Of a DNA stretch of 34,183 bases, positions 1 through 8,233 are shown in pieces. Under the pieces are notes generated by a model. The model had not been told where the DNA came from. It did no database searches and was given only the letters and a program-made list of their open reading frames with translations. A program made the position numbers and the translations under genes. Numbering within the stretch: position 1 is the first letter of the stretch; every line of letters starts with the position of its first letter. The DNA is from Chitinophagales bacterium (GTDB taxonomy: Bacteria > Bacteroidota > Bacteroidia > Chitinophagales > Chitinophagaceae), in assembly GCA_020059395.1 (NCBI GenBank), contig JAGVCC010000049.1, positions 1 through 34,183 of the forward strand, read 5' to 3'.

Positions 1-1959
1 CATTCATCTGCTTATAACTACCGGGCTAACAAATCAGCAGCCATGCTGGCAAAACTTATTGGAGAAGATGGCAGCATGTACACAGCTGAAGCCAATAAAA
101 TTTATACAGCCATGCAAACTAATTTATGGTTGAAAGATAAAGGCTGGTATGCGGAGTATAAAGACTTGCTGGGTTTAAAACAGGTGCATCCATCTGCTGC
201 ATTGTGGACGGTGTACCATGCAATAGATGAAGGCGCAGCCACAGCGCAACAACAATATCAATTGCTGCGCTATACAGATAATTACCTTCCGCACATACCC
301 ATAAAAATTAACGGACTTAAAGATGAAGGCTATTACTTATTGGCCACCAGCAACTGGCAGCCTTACACATGGAGCATAAATAATGTGGCATTAGGAGAAA
401 ACCTCCATGCGGCATTAGCATACTGGCAGGGCGGCGAAAATGACAATGCTTTTAAATTATGGAAAAGCACTTTAGTAGAAAGTATGTATGCAAGTGCCAG
501 CCCCGGCGGTTTGCAGCAGTTATCTTTTTACGATGCAGTTCGTGGTGAACTGTACCGTGACTTTGCCGACGGTATTGGCATGGCAGCCCGTACATTAACA
601 GAGGGTTTGTTTGGCATTTTACCCGATGCACTCAATGATAAATTATTAATAAAGCCGGGCTTTCCATCATCATGGCAGTTTGCAAAATTATCGGTGCCGG
701 ATATTAGTATTGATTTTAAGCAACAGGGTAATGCTTCTGTATATAATATTACACAATCGTACAGCAAATTATTAAATATAACGCTGCAATTGAAAGCATC
801 GAAAGATAAAGTGGTTAGTGTTACTGTAAATGGCAAGCTTGCAAAATTTAAGTGGGATGATAATTCTTTTGGACAACCGGGTATAATACTTGAAATAGGA
901 AAAATTAAAAATGCAGTAATAAAAATTGTTTGGGGTGGAAATGCATTTGGTTTTGCCAATGGCCCTCTGCAATCGACTAATACAGTATTACCCGACAGCA
1001 TTAATTTGGGCAAAGCTATTTGTTTACAAGTTATTGACCCCACACAATGCCTGTCTGAATACAGCATTTCCGGTAATGGATTAAATTATTGGCCAGCCGT
1101 TGTTGGAGATTTTAATTTTTTCTTTTTAAGATTAAAGCAAGGCGAAGCCGAATGGATAGCACCTTATTCTTTTACTGAGCAAGAAATTAGAATACTTGAG
1201 GAGCAAGTTTTGTTATTGCCTGAAAAGAATTACGAATTTAAACCTGTAAATCTTAACCCATATTTTAATGCTCAGGTAACACAAATTTTTAAAAATAAAT
1301 ACTTAACCCCCCGCCCACAAGCACCTACGTTGCAGCTTCCATGGCAAGGGATAGGCAACTGGTGTTACCCCCTGGTAAATGCTGTAATAAATGATAGCGG
1401 TATGAGGAGTAAAGCAGGAAAGGAAAACAAAATATGGTTTAAGAAACTGCCGCTTCAAACACCTGGCTCTTTGGATTCAAATAATATAATTTTCACTTCA
1501 CGTTGGGATAATTACCCAGCCGCAGTAACCGTTCCGTTAAGCGGTAAAGCATGGTATGCTTATTTACTAGTGGCAGGCAGCACCAATCACATGCAAAGTC
1601 AGTTTACCAATGCAAAAATTACCGTTACATATACAGATGGGCAAGAGGAGGAGCAGCCATTAATTAACCCTTTTAACTGGAACCCAATTGAGCAAGAGTA
1701 TTTAAATGATGGCTATGCTTTTAAGCCAAACAGATACGGCACTTACAGATTGTTATTAAAATCAGGAGAGTTTGTAAAAGAAATAAAAGACTTTACTTCA
1801 ATAAAAGGGTTTAGTAACAGAGTTATTGATGGTGGCGCAGCTACTTTGCTAGGACTGAATCTAAATAATACAAAAGAATTAAAGAGTTTGAGAATTGAAA
1901 CTTTAGCAAATGATGTGGTGGTGGGGTTGATGAGTGTGACGCTGGTATTAGATAATTAA
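1..1959 (+). CDS. DUF4450-family glycosidase-like protein (3' part; start lies outside the window)
   Basis: The reading frame is open from base 1. The first codons (HSSAYNYRANKSAAMLAKL) already look like family sequence, so the gene starts upstream and the ATG at 43 is internal. About 652 residues are visible; as recalled, DUF4450 proteins run to roughly 1100. The first 220 visible residues are helical, with conserved-looking stretches such as NLWLKDKGWYAEYKD, NWQPYTWSINNVALGEN and YRDFADGIGMAARTLTEGLFG, as expected of an (alpha/alpha)6 glycosidase-like domain. The rest is beta-rich, with IKPGFPSSW marking the join and accessory beta domains following. The likely setting is polysaccharide breakdown, with the GH65-like gene 164 bases downstream. 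No catalytic residue can be assigned, and the activity is unknown. Confidence 0.7.
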   Translation, partial: HSSAYNYRANKSAAMLAKLIGEDGSMYTAEANKIYTAMQTNLWLKDKGWYAEYKDLLGLKQVHPSAALWTVYHAIDEGAATAQQQYQLLRYTDNYLPHIPIKINGLKDEGYYLLATSNWQPYTWSINNVALGENLHAALAYWQGGENDNAFKLWKSTLVESMYASASPGGLQQLSFYDAVRGELYRDFADGIGMAARTLTEGLFGILPDALNDKLLIKPGFPSSWQFAKLSVPDISIDFKQQGNASVYNITQSYSKLLNITLQLKASKDKVVSVTVNGKLAKFKWDDNSFGQPGIILEIGKIKNAVIKIVWGGNAFGFANGPLQSTNTVLPDSINLGKAICLQVIDPTQCLSEYSISGNGLNYWPAVVGDFNFFFLRLKQGEAEWIAPYSFTEQEIRILEEQVLLLPEKNYEFKPVNLNPYFNAQVTQIFKNKYLTPRPQAPTLQLPWQGIGNWCYPLVNAVINDSGMRSKAGKENKIWFKKLPLQTPGSLDSNNIIFTSRWDNYPAAVTVPLSGKAWYAYLLVAGSTNHMQSQFTNAKITVTYTDGQEEEQPLINPFNWNPIEQEYLNDGYAFKPNRYGTYRLLLKSGEFVKEIKDFTSIKGFSNRVIDGGAATLLGLNLNNTKELKSLRIETLANDVVVGLMSVTLVLDN

Positions 1960-1968
1960 TTCGGTAAA

Positions 1969-2056
1969 CTATGTGTTCACCTATGTGCCTCTATGTTCTA
2001 TGTGGTGAAAAAATTGGAACCACATAGGCACAGTAGGAACATAGAAAAACACATAG
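1969..2056. repeat. Imperfect inverted repeat built on iterated CTATGTG-like words
   Basis: The two 38-base arms (1969-2006 and 2019-2056) are equal in length and complementary in their outer 9 and inner 8 bases plus a central block, around a 12-base spacer. Within the left arm the word CTATGTG recurs with small changes. The element fills the gap between two plus-strand genes and could fold as a terminator or be an interspersed palindromic repeat. Similar intergenic elements are common in Bacteroidota genomes, from memory. Confidence 0.6.
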
Positions 2057-2123
2057 GTTAATTTTTGGCACCATATTTTTAAGTAATTACAATTAAATAA
2101 GATTAATAAACTCAGTATACAAC

Positions 2124-4250
2124 ATGCCACTCAAAAAAATTCTTGTTGCACTTACATTTTCATGCACCCTTGCAAACGTTACAGCCCAAAAAATAAACCG
2201 CAAAGCATTAGTACAACGCCACACGGTTGTAAACACCAAAATGGATACACTGGCATCCCTCACTGCAGGCAATGGCATATTTGCATTTACGGTAGATGCT
2301 ACCGGCCTGCAATCGTTTCCTGATTATTATGCAAAAGGAGTTCCACTTGGCACACAAAGCGAATGGGGCTGGCACAGTTTTCCCAATACAAAAAATTATA
2401 AAGAAGAAGAAGGCTTAAAAACTTATAACCTTAATGGCCGTGATGTTAAATACATGGTGCAATGGAATAACCCGGAGCAGCATAAAAATGCAGCCAACTA
2501 CTTCCGGCAAAATTTACACCGCCTGCATTTGGCCAATATTGGTTTAGAAATTACAAAAACCGATGGCACATTGTACAAACCCGAAGATGTAAAAAACATC
2601 CACCAAACATTAGATATGTGGGCAGGAGAAATCCACTCAAAATTTACAGTAGAAAATATTCCGGTGGAAGTAATAACCTATTGCCATCAGCACCAGGATG
2701 CCGTGGGTGTAAAAATAAATTCGCCATTAATTGAAAAAGGAAAAATAAAAATCCGTTTTCGTTTACCTTACCCAACAGGCAGTTGGGGAGATGTGGGTAA
2801 TAGTTTTGCCAACGATGATAAACACAGTTCCATACTTAAAGAATCATCACACAACTCCGCAGCAATAACACATGAGATAGACACAACAGCATACCGTCTT
2901 AATCTGCAATGGAGCAGCCGTGCAGACATCAGCAAAAAGCAAGATCATTACTTTACACTCTCTCCTTATGGCGCTGCAAGTTTTTCATTAAGTTGTCAGT
3001 TTTCAGCATTACAAAAAAACAACCAACTCTCTTTTACACAAATACAAAGCAACAGCCACACACAGTGGCAACAGTTTTGGCAAAGCGGTGGTGCCATAGA
3101 TTTTAACGGCAGTACAGATGAAAGAGCAAAAGAACTGGAACGCAGAATTATTTTATCGCAGTACTTAACAAAAGTAAACTGCGGCGGCAGCAACCCACCG
3201 CAGGAAACTGGTTTAACCTACAACAGCTGGTTTGGCAAACCACATATGGAAATGCACTGGTGGCATGCCGTGCATTTTGCATTATGGGGCCGGCTGGATA
3301 TTTTAGAAAAACAAATGAGCTGGTACAACCGTGCCGCCCCCATTGCAAAATCCATTGCACAGCGCCAGGGTTATGAAGGTTTACGCTGGCAAAAAATGAC
3401 TGATAATGATGGCAGAGAAGTGCCCTCTTCTATTGGTGCATTTTTAATTTGGCAGCAGCCGCATTATATTTATTTTACGGAGTTAATTTACCGGCAAAAA
3501 AACAATCCGCAAACTTTAAACAAGTACAAAGATTTTGTTTTTGCCACCGCAGATTTTATGGCATCATTTGCCCGTTATGATTCGGCTAAACAAAAATATG
3601 TATTGGGCAAAGGAGTAATTGCAGCGCAGGAGCGCTTTAAAGCAGAAGAAACTTTTAACCCCACTTATGAATTAGTGTATTGGCACTGGGCATTGCAAAC
3701 AGCACAACAGTGGAGAGAACGTTTACATTTGCCCCGCAACAAAAAATGGGATGAAGTAATAAAGGACTTATCACCGCTGCCACTGCAAGGCAACAAATAT
3801 TTATTTACAGAAAGCGCCACCGATTCTTACACCAATCCTGAATTTAAAACAGACCACCCATCTGTATTTGGCGCATTGGGTATGCTGCCGCAAACACCCA
3901 TGCTTAATAAACAAACCATGCAAAATACATTTAACTGGATTTGGGATAACTGGAGCTGGAACGAAACCTGGGGCTGGGATTTTCCTATGACAGCCATGAC
4001 GGCAACAAGATTGAACAATCCTGATAAAGCCATAGATGCATTATTAATGCCCATTACTACCAACACCTATTTACCCAACGGGCACAACTATCAGGATGGC
4101 CGCCTTACATTGTACCTGCCGGGTAATGGTGGCTTGCTTACTGCCATTGCCATGATGACGGCAGGCTATGATAATGGCACAACTTTACCTGGCATACCGA
4201 GAAATGGAAAGTGGAAAGTGAAATGGGAAGGATTGAAGAAGATGCCTTAA
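2124..4250 (+). CDS. Secreted GH65-like (alpha/alpha)6 glycoside hydrolase-like protein
   Basis: This is a 708-residue protein with a signal peptide at residues 1-21 (Lys-Lys, hydrophobic core, TAQ cleavage region). The N-terminal ~300 residues look beta-rich and include RHTVVNTKMDTLASLTAGNG and QSEWGWHSFP. The C-terminal ~380 residues are helical and rich in Trp and acidic residues, including ETGLTYNSWFGKPHMEMHWW near 355, ETFNPTYELVYWHWAL near 508 and WSWNETWGWDFPMTA near 610. That layout matches GH65/GH95-type enzymes, where a Glu in the helical barrel is the general acid, but I cannot pick the residue. It probably acts in the periplasm on an oligosaccharide, together with the DUF4450 gene upstream. 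The ATG at 2124 is chosen because the signal peptide begins there. Substrate unknown; the family call is tentative. Confidence 0.6.
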   Translation: MPLKKILVALTFSCTLANVTAQKINRKALVQRHTVVNTKMDTLASLTAGNGIFAFTVDATGLQSFPDYYAKGVPLGTQSEWGWHSFPNTKNYKEEEGLKTYNLNGRDVKYMVQWNNPEQHKNAANYFRQNLHRLHLANIGLEITKTDGTLYKPEDVKNIHQTLDMWAGEIHSKFTVENIPVEVITYCHQHQDAVGVKINSPLIEKGKIKIRFRLPYPTGSWGDVGNSFANDDKHSSILKESSHNSAAITHEIDTTAYRLNLQWSSRADISKKQDHYFTLSPYGAASFSLSCQFSALQKNNQLSFTQIQSNSHTQWQQFWQSGGAIDFNGSTDERAKELERRIILSQYLTKVNCGGSNPPQETGLTYNSWFGKPHMEMHWWHAVHFALWGRLDILEKQMSWYNRAAPIAKSIAQRQGYEGLRWQKMTDNDGREVPSSIGAFLIWQQPHYIYFTELIYRQKNNPQTLNKYKDFVFATADFMASFARYDSAKQKYVLGKGVIAAQERFKAEETFNPTYELVYWHWALQTAQQWRERLHLPRNKKWDEVIKDLSPLPLQGNKYLFTESATDSYTNPEFKTDHPSVFGALGMLPQTPMLNKQTMQNTFNWIWDNWSWNETWGWDFPMTAMTATRLNNPDKAIDALLMPITTNTYLPNGHNYQDGRLTLYLPGNGGLLTAIAMMTAGYDNGTTLPGIPRNGKWKVKWEGLKKMP

Positions 4251-4512
4251 AAAAATTTAAGGTTGTTAAAAGCTGCTGTAACAGTATTGTTTACCTTTTT
4301 GCGGCACCATACTCATAAGGTATGCTTTGTTGTTCTTAATTACATCAATGTATCAACCCAACACTTCACCATCGTCTGTATTTTTAGTTTTTACTTTTTT
4401 TTACAACAACTTACAGCTTGGTATTTTAATTATGTTATCGAACACTTTAACAAATACAAAGCCCGCTGTGGACACTAGCAAAAACAAACCTTAATGCAAA
4501 ACATCAAAATTT

Positions 4513-5817
4513 TCATTTCGCTGTTTTTCTGTATTTTTTATAAACCTTATTTCTTCCAATAAATTGTACCCACTGAATGAAATTGAATTCAAGCTGGTCG
4601 AACATCATTTTTTCGCCATTAATAGACAGGTGCAGGTTGGGAATATAGCGCATATTGGTACGCAGTAAACTGGTACCTGTTTTTGTTATCCTGATATCCC
4701 AGCCAAAAATAAAACCCAACGCAGGTTTTGTATCGGCATAGGCAGTTCCGTTTACATTCATACTTAATTTTTCTACAGAACCGGTGACCCCTGCAAATGG
4801 TACAAAACCCAGATAATTAAATAAATTTTTGTACGCTTCAAGCATGAAAGAGTGGCGGCGTAATCTTATTTTATCATCAAACCCATATATTGTATTACCC
4901 ATTGTTCTGTACGAAATTCCCATGTTCATATCTTGCTTATTAAAAAACCGGCCAAAAGTTATATCAGGCAAGAAACCACCAATAAACTCATTATGCAAAT
5001 GCGGATAATACTTTTGTAAAAAAGGGGATTTACTAACCTGTAACCCGGCAGATGGGCCAATACCCCAATACCAACTGCTTAACTTTTTTTCTTTTTGTAA
5101 AACCTTGTACTTATTGTTTTCATTGCTTACAAATTCTTTTCTGCGTAAATTTTTATCTGAATCAAAATACTTTGATACAGACATTTGAAAACTAAACGGG
5201 CTTACTTTTATACTGCCGGTTAATGAAGGTGAAGTGTTATAAGAAAATTTTGTCAGCGGCTGGTATTGGCCATTAACAGCAAATAAATACTTATTGGTTG
5301 TATAAGTTAACCCTACTTGTAAGGGGTAAACCGTTTTTTGAAATTCCGGAGCCTTGTATTTATACTTTTCATCTTTTAACTGCTGTTGAAAATTCAGTAC
5401 TCTGAATCCAATACCGGCATAAGGGCTCAATCGGCCAGGTTTTAGTGCCATTGGGTATAACTTCAACCCACAATCAACACCTTGTGTATACCTTAAAATA
5501 TCAAAATCGGCAGGCGTGGATTTAATTGCTAAAAATGGCAATGGAAAATTTACATAAAACTCGGTATGTCCCCAAAAATGCACACCACCAATACTAAGCC
5601 GTGGAAGTGCCACTGCAGAAAAATCGGCGCTTTTAGAACTGCCATTTTTTATAAAAGTACTGGTGCCGCCTCCTGATACTAAAAAGTCTGCGCCTATTGT
5701 TGTAGCTGCAAAAGTAGTGCTTTTGGTTAAATACCTTTCTGTGTAAACAGTATCAGTTTGAGCTTTACTTGTAAATGAAATAAGAAGTAGCCCAGCGTAA
5801 ATGAAGAAATGTTTCAT
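4513..5817 (-). CDS. Outer-membrane beta-barrel protein of unknown function
   Basis: This 434-residue protein has a clear signal peptide (about residues 1-19, ending FTSKAQ). The mature part alternates polar and hydrophobic residues with many Gly, Tyr, Phe and Asn, and short repeated strands such as GLTYTTNKYLFAVNGQY and LSPYAGIGFRVLNF. It lacks a plug domain and a TonB box. These are the marks of an outer-membrane barrel. It is the last gene of a minus-strand run (SRPBCC, DUF2306-like, this gene) and starts 23 bases after the DUF2306-like stop, so it is probably co-transcribed. I do not recognise a specific family or ligand. Confidence 0.6.
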   Translation of the reverse strand: MKHFFIYAGLLLISFTSKAQTDTVYTERYLTKSTTFAATTIGADFLVSGGGTSTFIKNGSSKSADFSAVALPRLSIGGVHFWGHTEFYVNFPLPFLAIKSTPADFDILRYTQGVDCGLKLYPMALKPGRLSPYAGIGFRVLNFQQQLKDEKYKYKAPEFQKTVYPLQVGLTYTTNKYLFAVNGQYQPLTKFSYNTSPSLTGSIKVSPFSFQMSVSKYFDSDKNLRRKEFVSNENNKYKVLQKEKKLSSWYWGIGPSAGLQVSKSPFLQKYYPHLHNEFIGGFLPDITFGRFFNKQDMNMGISYRTMGNTIYGFDDKIRLRRHSFMLEAYKNLFNYLGFVPFAGVTGSVEKLSMNVNGTAYADTKPALGFIFGWDIRITKTGTSLLRTNMRYIPNLHLSINGEKMMFDQLEFNFIQWVQFIGRNKVYKKYRKTAK

Positions 5818-5840
5818 TAAGTTTAATTATTTAAGCTTAT

Positions 5841-6491
5841 TTATTTTTTTAATGGTACTAAATACTGCCTTGACCATTTAACAATTAAAGGAATAAAAAT
5901 AGCAGATGGCAAAAGCCAGGAGATAAATGAAAGTTTGTGGGCAGTATTTACCACTAAAAAAGCAGTAAATGCAGCTATATAGGCGCCTGCCATTCTTTGC
6001 AAATGAAAGAGCAGCCAATAGTTCTTTGCTTTTATAAAACCCCTGTAAGTTTTGTAATCCTGATACACAAATGCAAATCCACGCCATGCAAAAAGCAATA
6101 GTACTATGCCAAAGTATTGTTTGCTTAAAAGCAACTGTGTGCCAACTTTTAAAAACCAAAAAGATCCCACTGTCATAAAAACTTGCAACAGCCAGTCTAT
6201 AAAAACTGGTTTTTGTCCATCATGAATTTTTTTAAGCTTTAAATAGCGCCACGAAGTAGCCGTCATATAAATGGTAAAAACACCAACTGCAAATAAAAAA
6301 GTATTTGTATGAATGATAGCCAATCCAAAAGAAGAAAAGCCAACAGCCAGCATTGCAACAGCGAAAATTTTCCCTAATTGCTTATGCTTTTTATTTCCTT
6401 TTTTTACAATCATAATGTAAGACCCAAGCAATAAACCAACTACCCCACCGCTAATATGAAGTACTAATAAAAAATTGAATAACAGGTTCAT
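5841..6491 (-). CDS. DUF2306-like integral membrane protein
   Basis: This is a 216-residue, very hydrophobic protein with about six or seven membrane segments. Near the N terminus LLVLHISGGVVGLLLGSYIM is followed by KKGNKKHKQLGKIF, which resembles the DUF2306 pattern of a His-containing first helix, a basic KG loop with a His, and a Gly-rich second helix. The frame can be extended to a TTG at 6500 that abuts the upstream stop codon, but the ATG at 6491 gives the natural start (MNLLFNFLLVLH). It lies 9 bases from the end of the SRPBCC gene and 23 bases before the barrel gene, consistent with one operon. Function unknown; the conserved His residues have been read as possible cofactor ligands, which is speculation. 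Confidence 0.6.
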   Translation of the reverse strand: MNLLFNFLLVLHISGGVVGLLLGSYIMIVKKGNKKHKQLGKIFAVAMLAVGFSSFGLAIIHTNTFLFAVGVFTIYMTATSWRYLKLKKIHDGQKPVFIDWLLQVFMTVGSFWFLKVGTQLLLSKQYFGIVLLLFAWRGFAFVYQDYKTYRGFIKAKNYWLLFHLQRMAGAYIAAFTAFLVVNTAHKLSFISWLLPSAIFIPLIVKWSRQYLVPLKK

Positions 6492-6500
6492 GTATTTCAA

Positions 6501-7043
6501 TTATGATTTTTCGCAAGCAGCTTTTAACAAATCCAATCCTTGCTGGTTAGTTTTTTCCATGGCTGCTTTTGCGCCAAAAAGCCACATAAAAAAAGCATCT
6601 ACAGCGCCAGACGTTACCTTAAAATCCTGTTTCACTGCTACTCCCGTGGCAGTTTCGGTAAAATAATAATCGAAGGTGGGTTTGGCTTTAAAGGGTTTTT
6701 GAATATCGCATTCCATACCAATAAACTTACCTTCTTCAATTTTTTTTATTTCCTGATAGCCCAAATCTTTGCCTTTGTTACCATCCCAATGATATTGTGC
6801 GCCAACTGTACCATCGGCTCCTTTTACTTCATATTTTTGAGTAGAATCTTGTGCCAAAAATGGCGACCATTTGGGGAAATTTTTTAAATACTTCACCATT
6901 TCAAATGCTTTTTCTTTTGGGGTATTTATACTCACAGTCTTTATAATTTGAATGTTTTTTAAACTGCTTGATTGATAAAATCCAAAACCAATAAAGAGGG
7001 CAAGTGCTATCACTATAATTGAAAGTATCATTTTTATTTTCAT
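6501..7043 (-). CDS. SRPBCC (START/Bet v1-like) family protein with N-terminal membrane anchor
   Basis: This 180-residue protein has one N-terminal hydrophobic helix (residues 5-23), then a domain with the features of SRPBCC polyketide-cyclase-like proteins: SINTPKEKAFEMVKYLKNFPKWSPF, a central GTVGAQYHW strand, and a long C-terminal helix (MWLFGAKAAMEKTNQQGLDLLKAACE). Such folds bind hydrophobic ligands in a deep cavity. Its neighbours are YCII-domain and DUF2306-like genes, a mix often found as small stress or redox-related cassettes. The start at 7043 provides the membrane helix. The ligand is unknown. Confidence 0.75.
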   Translation of the reverse strand: MKIKMILSIIVIALALFIGFGFYQSSSLKNIQIIKTVSINTPKEKAFEMVKYLKNFPKWSPFLAQDSTQKYEVKGADGTVGAQYHWDGNKGKDLGYQEIKKIEEGKFIGMECDIQKPFKAKPTFDYYFTETATGVAVKQDFKVTSGAVDAFFMWLFGAKAAMEKTNQQGLDLLKAACEKS

Positions 7044-7121
7044 TTTATTGTATTTGCAATTTTTTTAAAAAATGAGGCATTTATCTTGTCAACATGAGAT
7101 AAATACCTGAATAATTCTTGA

Positions 7122-7469
7122 CTAGTTCATCGGTGTAATATCCCTTACTTCAACGGTACCGCCCATGTAAAGGATAGGGCATTTTTTAGCTAATTCAGAT
7201 GCCGCCTCCATAGAGTCTGCTTTTAAAATCATATTGCCGCCCAAGGTTTGTCCTTCAGCAATATGTATACCCGGTGTAGTACTTTGGTCGGCAGCAATTA
7301 CCAAACCGTCAAAACCCAGTTGATGGGTGCTTACCAGTTTGCCCTGCATGGCGATATTACCAATAAATTCCCCCCAGCTTTTGTGCATTTCTTCCATTTG
7401 CGCTGGTGTTGGCAGTTCGTTGGTTGGTTCAAAACGGAACATTAGCATAAATTCTTTAGAGTCTGTCAT
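7122..7469 (-). CDS. YCII-related domain protein
   Basis: This 115-residue single-domain protein fits the YCII/DGPF family: the N-terminal strand KEFMLMFRFE, a helix LPTPAQMEEMHKSWGEFIGN, then GKLVSTHQLG, a GGNMILKADSMEAASELAKKCP segment and a final VEVRDITPMN strand. The family has a ferredoxin-like fold and mostly unknown roles; some members sit beside sigma factors. It is the first gene of the minus-strand group, 78 bases before the SRPBCC start. An 18-bp perfect palindrome lies about 60 bases upstream of its ATG, so it is the most likely regulated target. Confidence 0.75.
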   Translation of the reverse strand: MTDSKEFMLMFRFEPTNELPTPAQMEEMHKSWGEFIGNIAMQGKLVSTHQLGFDGLVIAADQSTTPGIHIAEGQTLGGNMILKADSMEAASELAKKCPILYMGGTVEVRDITPMN

Positions 7470-7528
7470 TTTAAAAATTTTTAATTGTTAATTGATGTTG
7501 TAAAAGTGTTGCATATTTTTTATCCGTC

Positions 7529-7546
7529 TCTTGTCATATGACAAGA
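7529..7546. promoter_or_regulatory. 18-bp perfect palindrome, candidate operator (Crp/Fnr-like)
   Basis: TCTTGTCATATGACAAGA reads the same on both strands. It lies between the decayed Crp/Fnr-like gene (stop at 7551) and the YCII gene (start 7469). The TGTCA...TGACA half-sites recall the TGTGA/TCACA layout bound by CRP-family dimers. Binding by any particular protein is inferred. Confidence 0.55.
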
Positions 7547-7550
7547 AGTT

Positions 7551-7973
7551 TTATTCGCTCAAAATTTTCTTTCTTATTCGGCTTAAAGAAGCATCAATAA
7601 TACTTAAAAAAGCAGCAATTTGTCTTAAATGATCATTCTGTATAATTGTATTGGCATTAAAATTTTTCAACAATAAATACCCGGTAGCAGGAGTAGTTAC
7701 ACTAATACTTGTTTTGAATAAGAATGATGGGTTTACCCACTTTCCCTTTTCATCACTTTTTTCGCAGCAAACTTTGCAGCATTGTTTTGCGGTTAAGTGG
7801 GTTAACACTACATCAAAAATGGAGAGTTGAACGTCCATCCAGACCCTTAATTGGCTATTTGTGGGAACTTCAATGTTCCCTTTTTGGGGCTGCATGTTTG
7901 CAATAACGCTACTTGAATTAAAAGAAAAAGAAATACTCACAATTGATAACCTTATTAATTTTGGTATACTCAT
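7551..7973 (-). pseudogene. Probable decayed, internally deleted Crp/Fnr-family regulator
   Basis: This frame encodes 140 residues from the ATG at 7973. The last ~40 residues resemble the winged-helix end of Bacteroidota Crp/Fnr regulators: GYLLLKNFNANTI, then LRQIAAFLSIIDASLSRIRK, where intact members read like IASYLGITPETLSRIRK. The block CCKVCCEKSDEKGKWVNPSF recalls the cyclic-nucleotide-binding fold (GxxRxxxxDEKGKE...SFxFE). The roughly 70 residues expected between these parts are missing, and the N terminus matches nothing I know. An intact family member has about 190 residues. The frame can be extended to a TTG at 8069, which I do not favour. It could still be expressed as a small DNA-binding protein. 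Confidence 0.45.
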
Positions 7974-8144
7974 TTTGAAAAAAATAATCTTTGCAAAAGT
8001 GCAGATGGCGAATTGTACCCGAGCGACAAAATCTACCTGATAAGCCTCAAAATATCTCACGACGCACAAATTATTTGGGGCGCTAACAAAGCATTATTAT
8101 TCAAAGCAAAATTCCATTCTTTCTATTGCAACATGTACTAAAAC

Positions 8145-8163
8145 AACTCATTTGGGATGAGTT
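8145..8163 (-). terminator. Weak hairpin, possible terminator for the LytTR gene
   Basis: A 7-bp perfect stem (AACTCAT/ATGAGTT) with a 5-base loop lies 70 bases past the stop of the LytTR gene. On the minus strand it is followed by GTTTTAG, a short T-run. The weak T-run keeps confidence low. Confidence 0.35.
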
Positions 8164-8233
8164 TGTGGCAAAGGGGAGATTTAGGGAGGAGGGTTTTTAA
8201 AAATATACAACCCAAATTGCGGCTAAGCACTGC

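Noticed and set aside
4263-4478. Open frame of 71 codons on the plus strand after the GH65-like gene
   Set aside because: The composition (many Phe, Tyr, Cys, His) looks like translated AT-rich spacer. No promoter box and no domain. The 262-base gap holds nothing else I can support.
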